Origin: Haplomitrium mnioides
Taxonomy: Eukaryota > Marchantiophyta > Haplomitriopsida > Calobryales
Length of the DNA: 22,636 bases
Direction: 5' to 3'
NCBI GenBank assembly: GCA_049999725.1
Contig: JBNGIS010005813.1
Coordinates: 1-22,636, forward strand
Shown here: positions 9,483 through 19,889 of the stretch, piece by piece
Layout: every line of letters begins with the position of its first letter
Position numbering within the stretch: position 1 is the first letter of the stretch
The notes under the pieces: generated by a model
What the model saw: only the letters and a program-made list of their open reading frames with translations
Databases searched by the model: none
Told to the model about the DNA's origin: nothing
Program-made: the position numbers and the translations under genes

Positions 9483-11152
9483 GTGAAGAGGCCCAAATCA
9501 ATTCAGTATAATGCTCTGATAGAGAAAGAGTTGCATGTCTTTGCTATATGGATCGAGCCTATGGTGGACTTGAATAAAGACAAAGGGAAATCTGCACTGA
9601 CCTCAATTATTAATGATATTTTGAAGGAGTGTTCACATGTATTTCCAAATGATTTGCCAAAAAGGTTACCAAATGATTGTGGAATGCCCTTTCTGATTGA
9701 GTTGATACCAAAAAGTACTCCTTATAATCGACCTCTATACCGGTTATTGCCATAAGAGTTGGAAGAGCTTCACAAGACCTTGATGGATCCTCTTGAGAAG
9801 TATTTCATTTCGCATAGTGCTTTGCTTTGTGGAGCACCGATATTCTTTGTACCAAAGAAAGATGGTGGATTTTGTCTTTGTATTGATTATTGCGGTTTGA
9901 ACAATCAAACAACAAAGAATGCTTATCCTTTACCATGTATTGATGATTTTTTGGATCAATTGAATGGTGCGCAATTATTTTCCAAGCCGGATCTTCATTT
10001 TGGCTATTGGAAAACTCCTATCCATCCAAGTGATATGCCAAAGATAACTTTCTGCATGAGGCATGGACATTTTGAGTGGAAGGTTCTTACAATTAGTTTT
10101 ACTAATGCTCTAGCCATATTCATGGATCAAATGTATCAAATTTTTGATAAGCTATTGGATAAGTCAGCTTTGGTATTCTTTGACGACATTCTTATTTTAG
10201 CAAAATTGAAGCTGAGCATTGCGATCATATGAAAAAATTATTGCAAAGGTTGTGCAATCGAAACTTTTATTGCAAGAGATCCAAGTGCAAATTTTGGAAT
10301 CAAGAGGCTACTTACCTAGGTCACAAGGTGTCTGCGTATGGTATCAAGATGGAAGAAGAGAAAATTAAAGCTATCACAGAGTGGCCAACACCAAGGGAGG
10401 AAAAGAACATTGGAGCCTTCAATGGATTGGCAAGCTCTTACCAACAATTCATCCATTATTATGCGTATATTGTTGCAACACTTGCAGATCTACTATACAA
10501 GGACGTCAAGTTTCAATGGACCACCAAAGAGCAAGCAGCATTTCAGTAACTCAAAGATGCAATCTCTTCTTGCTCTATTCTACCACTATATAATCCAAAT
10601 GCATGTTGTATAGTTGAGTTTGATGCTTCTAATTTTGCTATTAGAGCATTTTTGCAGCAAGAGTTTGAGGATGGACTTCATCCAATTGCCTCTATATCAC
10701 GCAGACTACATGTGGCGGAGAGAAACTATTCTACAAGGGATTGAGAACAATTGGCAATGGTTTATACTACCAAAGTGTGGAGACACTATCTTTTGGTAAG
10801 ACTTGTGCTTATGCGCACATATCACAAGCCATTGTTATAAGCAATCTATTTGGAAAATATGACAAGTCGTCATCACCGATGGGAAGATCAATTGCAACTT
10901 TTTGATATCAAGATAGAGTACAAGCCTAGAAGGTTCCACATCATTTGTGATGCATGGTCACAAAGGCTGGATCCTCTAGTGAATACAATTGAGGTGGGCA
11001 ACAATAGTATCTTACATTTGGATGAGACAACCAATAGGAGTTATTGTCAAAAAATGCAAGAAAATGTATTTTTTAGTCTTGTTCGAGTACGATTAGCAGT
11101 CAAAGATAGATGGTATCATTTTTTTCCATTCAAGATGGTATTCTCTATCTAG
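9483..11152 (+). pseudogene. Element B: reverse transcriptase and RNase H
   Basis: The linker and N-terminal RT carry VFPNDLPKRLP (9639-9671). After a TAA at 9753 come APIFFVPKKDGGF (9826-9864), CIDYCGLNNQTT (9880-9915), YPLPCIDDFLDQLNGAQLFSKPDL, and the catalytic FFDDILI with Asp codons at 10182-10187. Phe replaces Tyr before the Asp pair. At about 10205 the frame moves by one, and the thumb (YLGHKVSAYGIKM, about 10313) and tether follow. RNase H shows FDASNFAI with Asp codon 10622-10624 and the later HRWEDQLQLFDIKIEYKP block (10868-10930). In-frame stops are at 10547, 10742 and 10838. The order and spacing are those of a chromovirus-like gypsy element, but no chromodomain can be checked because the 3' end is lost. 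Confidence 0.92.
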
Positions 11153-11940
11153 GCCATCAAAAATATGTTGCACAAGATGATACGCTCTAAAGAGCTTGTT
11201 TAGAAGAAGCGCATGACATTCCCATCTCTAAGCATCTTGGAGTAGATAAAACTATAGAGTTGCTTCAACGCACTTGGTGGTAATCTAACTCGGCTTGAGA
11301 TGTTTGTGATTTTGTTCGTTTGTGTGAAACTTGTCACAAAAATAAAGCTTCAAATCAAAAACCAATGGGACTTCTTCAGCCACTACCAATTCTTACTACT
11401 CGTTAGGAACATGTAAGTTTGGATCTTGTCACTTCACTTCTAACTATACCTTATGGGTTACTGCCATTGTGGTGACTCTATACAAGCTCAACAAGCAGAT
11501 TCATTTAGCATTGATAATGGATGCACTAGTTGCTACACAATTGGCAAAAATTTACTTTGATACTAGTATTATGAAATGCCCAAGGTGTTAATATCTATTA
11601 TGGATCCACGTTTCACTCTAAATTTTTGGCGAGAGTTGTTCAAACTTTTAGGAACCAAACTCTCTATGTCTATTGCTTATCATCTTCAGATAGATGAGCA
11701 AACGGAGTGTGCTAATCACACTGTAGAAGATATACTTCACTCGTTCATCAATGTTCATCAGACTAATTGGGATAGTTTCTTATCAGATATGGAGTTTGGC
11801 TACAACAACTCCAAACAAGCAAATACTGGGTTTTATCCTTTCTTTCTCAGTTTGGGTCAACATCCTCTTGTTCTCAACAGTTTACTTTCTCATTCTTCCA
11901 ATGTTCCAACTATTTCTACTTTTTTGTCTCATTTAACAGT
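11153..11940 (+). pseudogene. Element B: integrase, truncated at inverted repeat
   Basis: The H2C2 zinc-binding module is intact in pattern: EEAHDIPISKHLGVDKT (His codons 11212-11214 and about 11233) and LCETCHKNKAS (Cys codons 11323-11325 and 11332-11334), although two stops fall between (TAA at about 11281, TGA at about 11296). The core keeps all three catalytic acids: Asp in SLDLVTS (11422-11424), Asp in IMDPRFT (11603-11605) and Glu in DEQTEC (11705-11707), read in two frames. It continues through EFGYNNS.QANTGFYPF (11791-11845) and stops matching integrase at about 11935, where the inverted repeat starts. The C-terminal domain is missing. The catalytic triad is better preserved than in element A. 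Confidence 0.9.
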
Positions 11941-11941
11941 T

Positions 11942-12105
11942 GCTACTTTGAACCAAGAACATGCTACTCAGATCATGAACTTTTGTTTTTTGGAAAAATT
12001 GTGATTTTTCATATCAAAAAACATTAAAAAATGAGGTTAATTTTATAAAAAAAAAGTACATAAGTTTTTTGGATTTGTTTTTGGTCGTTTCAACAAGCAT
12101 GATAG
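11942..12105 (-). repeat. Right copy of ~165-bp inverted repeat
   Basis: The reverse complement of this segment matches 1-165. The inner edge (GCTACTTTGAACC) abuts the integrase of element B, and the outer edge ends at CATGATAG (12105), pairing with base 1. The open frame of the integrase continues some 20 codons into the repeat by chance before its TGA at 12002-12004. Whether the repeat goes on beyond 12105 cannot be known because its partner would lie left of the window. Confidence 0.85.
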
Positions 12106-12838
12106 AGCAAAAGTCAATTTTGTTGTGCAAAATCAATCAATATTACTAGTTTTTATACTTATATTGGAAAACTCGAATTTGTTTAAAAGCATAACAATTA
12201 TAGTAAGTTTTCATCAAAAAACTGCATTTATCATTAATTGCAATTCTAAGCCCAAAAGTTTAAATACACGTCACAAGAAACTGCTTTGAAATATGTTTGA
12301 TTGTACAAACTTTAGACGCGCGCAGACATTGCGCTCTTTCAAACTTTTTTGTTGGAAAAATATTACAAAACATAAAGAAAAAACCTAAGGGGACTAGAAG
12401 TCAAGGGAATGAGTTTGCAATGGTGAATACAAAAACAAATAAAGCGAAATATTGCATGGATTTAGGAGCTTTACTTTAAATGTCAAGAAAAAAAAAGGAA
12501 GCTTTCAATTTAAGTTGAAAATCCATGCAATCAAAAGTGAACATGGGCTTTCAAAAAGGTTCCAGCAATTAAAAATATTTCATAGTTCAATGAAGTATAT
12601 ATAGAAATGTATCATAGTTCAGAATAAAAAAGACAGTAGCTAAGGAGATTGAATTAAGATTCTAAACAAGAAACATGTCCAAGTTTTAGACTTGATTCAA
12701 CCAAACAAAGGTCTCAAGATCTAGAAAAGAGTCTATGACTTGTGTACAAACAAAGTGGTAATCAGTAGTCTTTGTATGAAGAAGCTTAAGGGTTGTACAT
12801 GAGAAGTAGAACTTTTGAAAGGTGTGGACTTCCATCCC
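12106..12838. other. AT-rich stretch without a gene
   Basis: No convincing coding sequence. The + strand frame 12297-12479 is short, Lys-rich and without a recognisable motif. The segment may be the 3' flank of the - strand DUF7869-type gene and shares its base composition. Confidence 0.5.
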
Positions 12839-12994
12839 AAAGTCTATGCACGCATAGGAATCCAAGCTCAACATGTGAACACTCCACCTCAAAGTCTAGG
12901 CACACATAGGAATCTAAGCTCACCATCTGAACACTCCACCCTAAAGTGTATGTGCGTATAGGAATCCAAACTCACCATTTGAACATTCCACAAC
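12839..12994. repeat. Three tandem copies of a 52-bp unit
   Basis: Units 12839-12890, 12891-12942 and 12943-12994 align without gaps: AAAGTCTATGCACGCATAGG, then AATCCAAGCTCA.CAT.TGAACA.TCCACC. The unit contains a palindrome-like centre (CTATGCACGCATAG and variants). A fourth, diverged copy of the first half, with the perfect palindrome, is at 13068-13092. The unit is not a multiple of three and reads stops in all frames, so it is non-coding. Confidence 0.92.
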
Positions 12995-13569
12995 AAAGAT
13001 TGACAAGAGCCTAGGTTTTAGGTTTTGTAAAAGAGTTTTTGTATGTTGTACGTTTTGTTTGCAAATCAAAGTCTATGCGCGCATAGGGTTCACACTTCTA
13101 CAACTGAGGATATAGACTACAAACGTTCTATTTTTGCAACAAACTCTACGCATGCAAAAGATTTTGATTTCTAATTCGGAATCTAAAAGTAAAAACGGGT
13201 ACAAAGCTCTTCAATTGAGTCAAACAACGCTAAAGATTTAATTTCTTACAACAAAGTCTTAAAAAGAAAAACAAATAGTCAATTTGGGTAGATGCTTCAA
13301 CAAGATAATAATCTTAAAAGTTGAAAGCAAAATACTTATATTTTGAAGATGAAAATATTTCTACAAAGCAAATAAAAGTATTAACTATAAATTAAAGTTT
13401 CATTTATAGAGAATAACATTCAACTTGGAATGATTTACAATCACAAGCTCAAGTTGGCAAAAAATCCAACAAGTTGCTAAAACCAATTTTCAAGTACTTT
13501 TGGAAATGATCATCTTAAATTACACCAGATTTGCAAATACAAAATATAGAACAAAATTCTTGAATGACT
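12995..13569. other. AT-rich 3' flank of the - strand gene
   Basis: No gene seen. It holds the 14-bp perfect palindrome CTATGCGCGCATAG at 13073-13086 and otherwise AT-rich sequence. The - strand open frame at 13515-13709 overlaps the real frame of the neighbouring exon and is a shadow. Confidence 0.45.
13073..13086. other. 14-bp perfect palindrome
   Basis: CTATGCGCGCATAG reads identically on both strands. The same core is present at 15600-15613 and 21548-21567 and, imperfectly, in the 52-bp and 30-bp repeats. Its role is unknown; a dimeric protein-binding site is one possibility. Confidence 0.8.
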
Positions 13570-15325
13570 TTAGTCGCTAGTCTTGATTTCTTTGGATTTA
13601 GCTTTAGAAGATTCATCAAGGTTTGCTTGATCTGTCTCAATGTTAATGACACTGATTGAATCTCTCTGAAACATTTCAAGATTGAGGGCTTTTTGTCTTT
13701 TGTACTCAAATAGATTTGCTTTAATAGTAGCTAGAGTGGTTTTCTTCAATTGGTTTTTTTGGGTGAGAAGAAAATCAAACGATAGAATCGGGATTTGTGT
13801 CAAATCAAGTAAATCAATATGTAACTTGGATTTGCATTTCTCTTTTGTTGCTGCTATTTTTTCTGAGAAGCATTGACTAGAAATTGCATCTTTAGCCAAA
13901 CAAGCAAACCATTGAACTCATACTCGTTTTGGGTTTGGTGGATCTTCCTCATCAAATGACAATACTTTCAGAACTTTGGCAACCCAAAAAGGTCTTCTCT
14001 TTGGATCCAGAGACACAACAACACAAATAAATATTATAGCTTTCAAATCATGTAGATTGTCAAATTTATGCCCGTATGGAGTATTGTGCGAAAGAGTCCC
14101 TTCTCGCAACTTACGTGCTCCATCATAGATTGCTTGACGTGTAGAAAGTATTTGATGTATCACTTTTCATTGATGTATCTTCTTCTGTTTGTTGAGCATG
14201 AAACTGAGAATCTGGACAAACATTTTGAAAATTATTGTAAGTGTCTGACCATTGTGAAGGTGGAAAGGTAAATTGTGCTTCGAGTTGTCATCTTTTTTTT
14301 TCAAGGATGTAAGCCGCAATCTCTTGTTGGGCAAGAAAAAAGTCATTCCACCATTGAATATCAGAATCTGTAAAGAACTTGTAGCAGTTCTCACTTATGT
14401 TGTCCCTTATTGAAAATACCACTTTCTCAATATACACTTCTTTTTCTTCCTTTTGAGATCATTTGATTTCAGAATATGCCTTTAGAGGAATCAACATTGA
14501 ACTTAAAATTTCTCTGTCCACTTCAGGTAGGCACTTGAGTTGACAAATACCATTCGTAAGTAGCCAAAATTCATTTGTTGAAAACTGTTTGCTCCAAATC
14601 TTTGCTTTGGAATCATTTAATTGGAACTTAAATTGTTGATTAAAAGAAACATCATGTATCTTTTGAGCTAGAGAAGAACTTTTTTGTAGAAATATTTTGA
14701 AATCCCAAGTTTCCAATAAAATAGTCACGTGAAGTTTAGGATTATAGGATAATTAAAGCGTCTCGCTTAGACTAGTAATTGTGAAAGCTTTGACACGTTC
14801 TAAACGTTTCAAGAATCGGCTGAACATTTGATCAATTTGAACATGAGTATGGCCAACCATGAGAAATCCCACCTTGATTTTTTGAAAAACATTCTTGGCA
14901 ATAAGGAGACTAAGATATTCAAATAGGATAGAATTCTTATTCTGTCATGTCATGTTGTCCAACTGAAGATACAAAGTTGGAGGTAGCGAGCCTTCAAAGT
15001 CACATAATATTTTGTTGAGCACAGTAATTGTCAAATTGGAATTGCTTCTCAAGTTTCTATACATTAAGAAGACCCTTGAAGAAAGAGCATGATTGAATAT
15101 TAAGGCACCAACAACATGCACACCCACCAAACAAGCTAGTGTGGAATAGTTGTTTTCTTCTTATCCATTCCATCAATAAAAATTCCCAAGTACTTTTGAC
15201 CATCAGCTTAACATTTTCTTCGATGGTTTGCAAGTTTTGATCTTTCTTTCATTTGTTGATCACAATGAAGAAACAATTGGCGATTATATTTGATTGGATC
15301 AATCCAAAGCACAAAGGACATAAAA
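13570..15325 (-). pseudogene. DUF7869-type protein, main exon (core and C-terminal domain)
   Basis: Read from 15325 downward: a Lys/Arg-rich lead-in (HCDQQMKERSKLANHRR), then KYLGIFIDGMDKKKT (IDGMD at 15162-15179), a stretch with SSRVFLMYRN and SNLTITVLNKIL, then LPPTLYLQLDN (14954-14985) and FLMVGHTHVQIDQMFSRF (14829-14870). These motifs are the hallmark of a large family called DUF7869, found in plants, algae and some animals. Its function is not established. The spaced acidic and GHTH residues look catalytic, and a transposase-like or metal-dependent role is inference. The C-terminal part has DIQWWNDFF (about 14345), a PFWVAKVLKVL segment (about 13995) and the end at 13570. Breaks: a TAA before the core, a frame change at about 15150, TGA at about 14946, TAA at 14757, frame changes near 14459, 14285 and 14150, TGA at about 13918. 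The 5' limit is a plausible acceptor (CTAG) at 15326. Confidence 0.68.
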
Positions 15326-15985
15326 CTAGTTCAGTAAAACATATGTTGATACTTATAACTTCAAAACACAACCTTAGATGTAAATAATATTCAAGGCATC
15401 TTAAACAAAACATCTATTTCGAAAAGAAAAAAAAACAAGATTTGCAAACAAAGGTTACTAGATCACATCCTTTGAGCGTTAAGGATGAGTGAAGACAACA
15501 ACTGATCATATACGCACATATGACCATTACAACAACACAAATATCATGGTTTGTTGTGAATGTTGTCGTGATTGGTTTTAAAAGAATCAAGAACAAATCT
15601 TATGCGCGCATAAAATTTGCGAACAACAAAAACAATTTTTTCAATTTGCTTTTACAATGGCTCTTCATTAAAAGGAACAAAAACAAAACTTGTTGCACGG
15701 CTAAGGTCACAACAACAATCAAATTCATTTTTTTGGCTTTATTCGACTGCAAACAAAGTGAAAATTGAAATATAAAACAACAGATTCTTTGTGAGCATAG
15801 ACTCTCTTCTCACAACTCAACTTGCTAAGAATTATTCAACTCTAATTTTCTTTGCTAAATAACTTCAAAAGGAAATCTTTTACCTATAAGTTGAGAAAAC
15901 ATAACATCTCTAGAACTAAGCTTTGAGTCTAGAAAAAAAAACAATGGATTAGCCAAATGTGTCAAAAGAGAAGAAAGTTTGTTAC
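15326..15985 (-). other. Presumed intron of the DUF7869-type gene
   Basis: The donor is AAAG|GTAACA (exon ends at 15986) and a possible acceptor is CTAG at 15329-15326. The donor leaves one base of a codon, whereas this acceptor would need two, so either the true acceptor differs or an indel has occurred. The interval holds the 14-bp palindrome TTATGCGCGCATAA (15600-15613). Open frames inside it are AT-rich and show no family motif. Confidence 0.5.
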
Positions 15986-16311
15986 CTTTGTCGGACTCCA
16001 AGACAGATTTTTCTCGCAAAGATTTTATTTCTTCGCATGTTTCACAAACAACAAATCTATTGTGTTTTGGAATTTTTATATTTGGAAAATGGGTTCTCCA
16101 ATGTTTTGTAAAACCCGAGAAACTGAGAATACAATGGGGATCTTTCTCTTTCAAATAAGTTATGTAGTAGTCATAAACTTCCCATTTTGTAAAATTATCA
16201 AGCAATTCGTGAGTAGATGGACAATTTTTTCCAAGGACATTGTGAGAGAATGCCCACTCATAAAGTATGCAAACTCCTTTAGCAGGTAGTTCTCTGTTTT
16301 TAAAAATACCT
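15986..16311 (-). pseudogene. DUF7869-type protein, internal exon with CxxC motif
   Basis: In one open frame from the acceptor side: GIFKNRELPAKGVCILYEWA, a segment with LLDNFTKWEVYDYYITYLKEKD, then FTKHWRTHFPNIKIPKHNRF and VCETCEEIKSLREKS (CxxC at 16031-16050). The FP.IKIPK..RF.VC..C pattern directly precedes the core domain in DUF7869-type proteins and may bind zinc. The acceptor (CTAG at 16315-16312) and the donor of the preceding exon keep the codon phase, giving an intact Gln codon across the junction. That favours a genuine intron over an insertion. There is no stop inside, so this exon is better preserved than the main exon. Confidence 0.6.
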
Positions 16312-16461
16312 CTAGATTGTGTATTTTAAAAATTTTGAATCCTTTGGATTCTATTATTCCCTACTGCTAATATTAATTTGAAGGCTCTTCTATAGACAAA
16401 TGTACCCCCAAGCAGTGTAAATCAATTTTCAACATCGAAGTCTTTTCTTGGTATTTCCTAC

Positions 16462-16967
16462 TGCAGTGTGATATCTTGATTCTTCATGCTTTGTTGAAAG
16501 TACGTTTCTCTTACAGTTTTCAAAAAATCTGTCTTGCACAACGACAAGCAATTATTTCGACAACAAGAAATTATCTTTGATCTAGAAATAGACATTGGAT
16601 CCAAATTTTTCTTCACAAATCTCTCGTCATGATGGACTTTCCGCAAAGAATTTTTGCGTAAGGTGTTTACCCGTTTGGGTTTTGGCCCAGACAAAGAATT
16701 CTTATGTTGTGCTGGATGATTCAGTCCATAAGCAAATCTAGCAATATGACATATTTGATCATGAAGATCTTGGTTGTCATCGTAAACAGTGTTTGTTTTG
16801 TTAGAGAATATTTTTAAGAGACGAGTTTCTTCTTGAGGATTGAGAGAACTGCACCATTTCGAAATCAAATCTTGATCAATATCTCCATTAGATTGAAATG
16901 TTTTTGTAATAAAATCGGTGTACTTAGCAATAACTCCAAAGAAATGTTGATTGATTGAGACTATTTG
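16462..16967 (-). pseudogene. DUF7869-type protein, upstream exon with CC..C motif
   Basis: Open from the acceptor (CTAG at 16971-16968) to a donor at 16461/16460 (TGCA|GTAGGA). Landmarks: QHFFGVIAKYTDFI near the start, HIARFAYGLNHPAQHK in the middle, basic LRKNSLRKVHHDER, then SCCRNNCLSLC (about 16542-16580) and LKTVRETYFQQSMKNQ. The CC...C element followed by a RE.YF helix is, as I recall the family, its N-terminal Cys cluster. There are no internal stops in this frame. The candidate first exon lies 4.1 kb further upstream across the GC-rich block. Confidence 0.55.
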
Positions 16968-18800
16968 CTAGAATCGATTTCCAAACTATCGTTTGAAGAC
17001 TCATGTCAGCCCTTTGGTCTGAGCTTTAACTCTTTTACGATGGAGTTACCCCCAATTAAGGGCTGACTTAATGTTTCAGGACCTTTTATGGGAGGGGCTT
17101 TGCACCTAATGGACCCCAACTTCTGCTTACCAAATCGGAAAGACTGCACAACACTCCACAACACCCAAGCACAACACCCAAGCGCACACCTCCAATGCCC
17201 ACAGATGCAGGTCACACCCCTTCTTCAGGCCTTAACCTCAAAAGGTGCCACTTAGAAGATAGGGGCAGTTACAACAAGGCATCTGACTCTTGGCTGCAAT
17301 GGTCTCCTAGAGGGCCCTCTCTTGGGAGCCTTGAGTGATTCTAGTTTGGCTCACAGTCCTGGCCACTAACCCACAATGGCTTCAGCAACCCACTCGCTCA
17401 TTCACATCCATTTCCTCAAGACACCCATGAATGGGCTGCAATGCTGCTGAACCACTTTGTCATACAATTTTGGAATCCAAAACTGGACCCAATCACTTTG
17501 TTATACAAAAAGGAACCAGGTCCCAGTATCCAATTATCAAACTACAATGTGGTTTGTCCTAACTTCCCCTGCCCATGGTGTCCTTAGGATTGGGCCAACG
17601 AAATGCAGACCTCCTAAAACTAAGAACTTAACAAAGCTACAAACAAAACACAAATCTAACTAGACACACATAAACATAGAGACACATAAACTTCCACGTT
17701 GTCTGCCAACATCACAATCCTCTCCACCTCGTAAGAACCGATCTTTTCTCTCCAAATTTTCTTCCACTTCCTCTTCACCCACGCACTCTCATCCAGATAG
17801 TTTTTCAACTTCCCTCACGAGAAGCCCTGAATTTACTTCCTCAGGCTCGGAAGAGGATTTCTTTAACTTCCACCTCTGGAAGACATCCCTCTCGACTGCT
17901 GGCCACCCATTCCACCCTGAGCTTCGACTGAATATTCTATGCAGCGCGCAGGCACTAACACAACCACTCCTCTCTTTGGCTCCACATGAGAATTATGACC
18001 AAAAACGCCCCCAAGCGCCTCTAGGATTGATGCTCCTGCACAGACGATGTTGAGACGACCCCAAGATCCCCCCTTGGCAACCTCCCACGAATTCAAGACA
18101 ACAGAACTCCCTTCAGATTCAAATGGCAATCCATCTCCGAATGCTTGGTCCACCTGCAACGATGAGTCCACCTGGATTGCCTGAGACTCTAGAGCTCCAC
18201 GCTCAGCGATTCTCAGCGCCCCTCCAGTCCACCTCCACCCCTGTTGGTCTCCCTTGCACGAGTCCACTCCCTCACTTGAATCTTGGCTGGAATCCTCTCC
18301 TCTCTCCCTCGTTGCTTCTTCCTCTCGAGTTTGGCCTCCCCCTCTCAATTTTGCATGAACAACAACCTCTTCAATCTAGCAGCGATCTCAGCTATACCCC
18401 CCATGCAGCGCGCGTCACTCCCAACCGTTTCTTGATCAAGAACGCATCTTTCCTCCTCGCTGGACTTGGCCGTTTTTTTTTGTTGGCCTATGTTTCTTGA
18501 GAAGCTGACACGTGTCGTTCAGCCTGCGTTTTACGGGTATCAGTTGAGGCCCTAGGGTCGGAAGAGGAAAAATCGCGGGGAAGGATTGTCTACACGTTGT
18601 TTTCGCTTCGCAGTGCACTTTCTTGTGGATTTTCGATCAGGAACCCCCTCGCTACTGGTCGTGTTAGCAACCTTGTAGCAACCCGATTCGAATTCCTTGA
18701 AGCAGGTGTTTGAGCACAGACCCGAAGTAGTTGTCGTGGAGGTCTTTGTGCAGAGAAATATGAAGGAATTCATCTGGAGAGAATTGGATTCGCATGGATT
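16968..18800. other. Left part of GC-rich insert, no accepted gene
   Basis: Base composition changes sharply near 17000 from AT-rich to GC-rich. Just inside is an inverted pair GTCAGCCCTT (17005-17014) and AAGGGCTGAC (17058-17067). Overlapping open frames on both strands at 17863-18500 follow from composition. A Lys/Trp-rich - strand frame ending near 17660 (ESAWVKRKWKKIWREKIGS) is the only stretch that looks faintly like a real protein end, too little for a call. A 10-bp palindromic G-box, GACACGTGTC, is at 18507-18516. Confidence 0.45.
18507..18516. promoter_or_regulatory. Palindromic G-box GACACGTGTC
   Basis: A perfect 10-bp palindrome around CACGTG, the site bound by plant bZIP and bHLH factors. 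It sits within a longer imperfect dyad (GCTGACACGTGTCGTTCAGC). No gene start can be tied to it, so a regulatory role is only inferred. Confidence 0.35.
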
Positions 18801-18925
18801 ACACGACGCATCCCGCGGTCTGCTTCTCCGTCGTCATCGATTCTCCTCGCTGCTACCCTCGCGATTGCCCGAGGACCCTCACAAGCCACCACGCTTCTGC
18901 AAGCGTTCGTGGGCCCTCACAGGCC

Positions 18926-19180
18926 GCCACGTCATCCGCCAACCCTTCGAAACCTCGCTGTTGCTCTTCGGAGCCTTGTAGTCGCTCGCGGAACACCACC
19001 GTTGCCTTGGAACCTCGCCGTCATTCTCGGAATCCCACAGATCGCCACGTGTCCACAAACCCTTCGAAAGCTCACCATTGCTCCTCGGAAGCCCATAGTC
19101 GCCCTTCAGAACCCCGCCGTTGCTTATCGGAATCCCGCCACGTCATCCGTTGCCGCGCCATCCGACGCCGCTTCGCAAAG
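18926..19180 (+). repeat. Diverged tandem repeat with CCACGTCATC motifs
   Basis: Units starting at about 18926, 19043 and 19137 each begin CGCCACGT and run through ACCCTTCGAAA, TTGCTC.TCGGA.CC and ATCGGAATCC or its variants. Spacing is about 117 then 94 bp. CCACGTCAT is kept at the starts of units 1 and 3 and again at 19262. Frames are open on both strands because of base composition, so no protein is claimed. Confidence 0.6.
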
Positions 19181-19454
19181 GGGTAGGCGGACCGACGCAT
19201 TGACCGGACTCCGAAGTTGACCCGTCGCTGACCTGCAAGAACCCTCGGACCATAGCTGGGCGCCACGTCATCTGTCAAATAATTCAATCGTCGAGTAAGA
19301 ACGGTACCTTTGGTCACCGCTTTGGAACCCGCTCGCCATAAGAACTGAGGTTTCCTTCGCTCAACTCTTCTCTCCAATTGATATAAGAACTATGGCAGAC
19401 TATTCCCCTTCGAACTTTCAGTTCGCCCCATCGAACTTTCGTCCTCGCCAATGT

Positions 19455-19705
19455 CGGAACTGCAACACGTCACCTTTTTGACTGCTGGTCCCTTACTTCT
19501 TCCTCTGGCCGGATCGTTGCTTCATTGCCTTTTCTCCATTTCCTCATCTTGCTCTGGCCATATTGTCGATGAATCACCTTTTCGCTATTTTGATCTTCCC
19601 TTGGCCGGAACTTTGTTTAATCACATTTTCGGCTCTGTTCGAAGTCGTTCTTGCGGGATCGTTGTCAGATCACCTTTTTGGCATCCCCCACTCTTCGTCT
19701 TGTCA
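19455..19705 (+). repeat. Imperfect ~49-bp tandem repeat, about five units
   Basis: Units start at about 19458, 19507, 19556, 19603 and 19653, with the form GGCCGGATCGTTG..T.ATCACCTTTTC followed by a T/C-rich tail. Spacing is 47-50 bp. The units are diverged and the period is not a multiple of three, although one frame happens to be open across it (19451-19975). Confidence 0.65.
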
Positions 19706-19889
19706 GACTTTTGCTATATCGCCGATTCGAATTCCTCTCGTGATAAGAATGATGCGCGTCGCAGATTCCCGTCAAACTTTCAGACCTTACTCTGTCGAAC
19801 TTTCCTCCGCTTTGTCGGATTAGCGATACAACGTCATTTCGCCCTTTATTCCTTGGTCTTTGTTTCGGATTCTCGTCCGATCCACGTTA

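Larger units (their letters stand above)
8107..11940 (+). mobile_element. Ty3/gypsy retrotransposon relic B, internal region
   Basis: Internal region of a gypsy element in the order PBS, gag, protease, RT, RNase H, integrase. Pol is more complete than in element A and is a different family. It stays in one frame (9090-10210), then moves to a second (about 10205-11152), then to others in the integrase. The right end stops inside or just after the integrase core at the inner edge of the inverted repeat, so the C-terminal integrase domain, polypurine tract and 3' LTR are missing. Confidence 0.93.

Noticed and set aside
10806-10820. TTATGCGCACATAT as another copy of the palindrome
   Set aside because: It lies in the RNase H coding part of element B and matches only half the core, so chance is likely.
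168-11940. Endogenous pararetrovirus (caulimovirid) origin of the RT sequences
   Set aside because: Both elements have integrase downstream of RNase H, and element B has an LTR and a tRNA-Met primer-binding site, which fits Ty3/gypsy retrotransposons.
12839-12994. CRISPR-like spacing of short repeats
   Set aside because: The units are contiguous diverged tandem copies with no spacers, in a plant-type sequence.
17863-18500. Overlapping open frames on both strands (161 and 125 codons)
   Set aside because: Open frames on opposite strands over the same GC-rich DNA, with Gly/Ser/Arg-rich or Pro/Leu/Ser-rich content and no domain, are what base composition gives.
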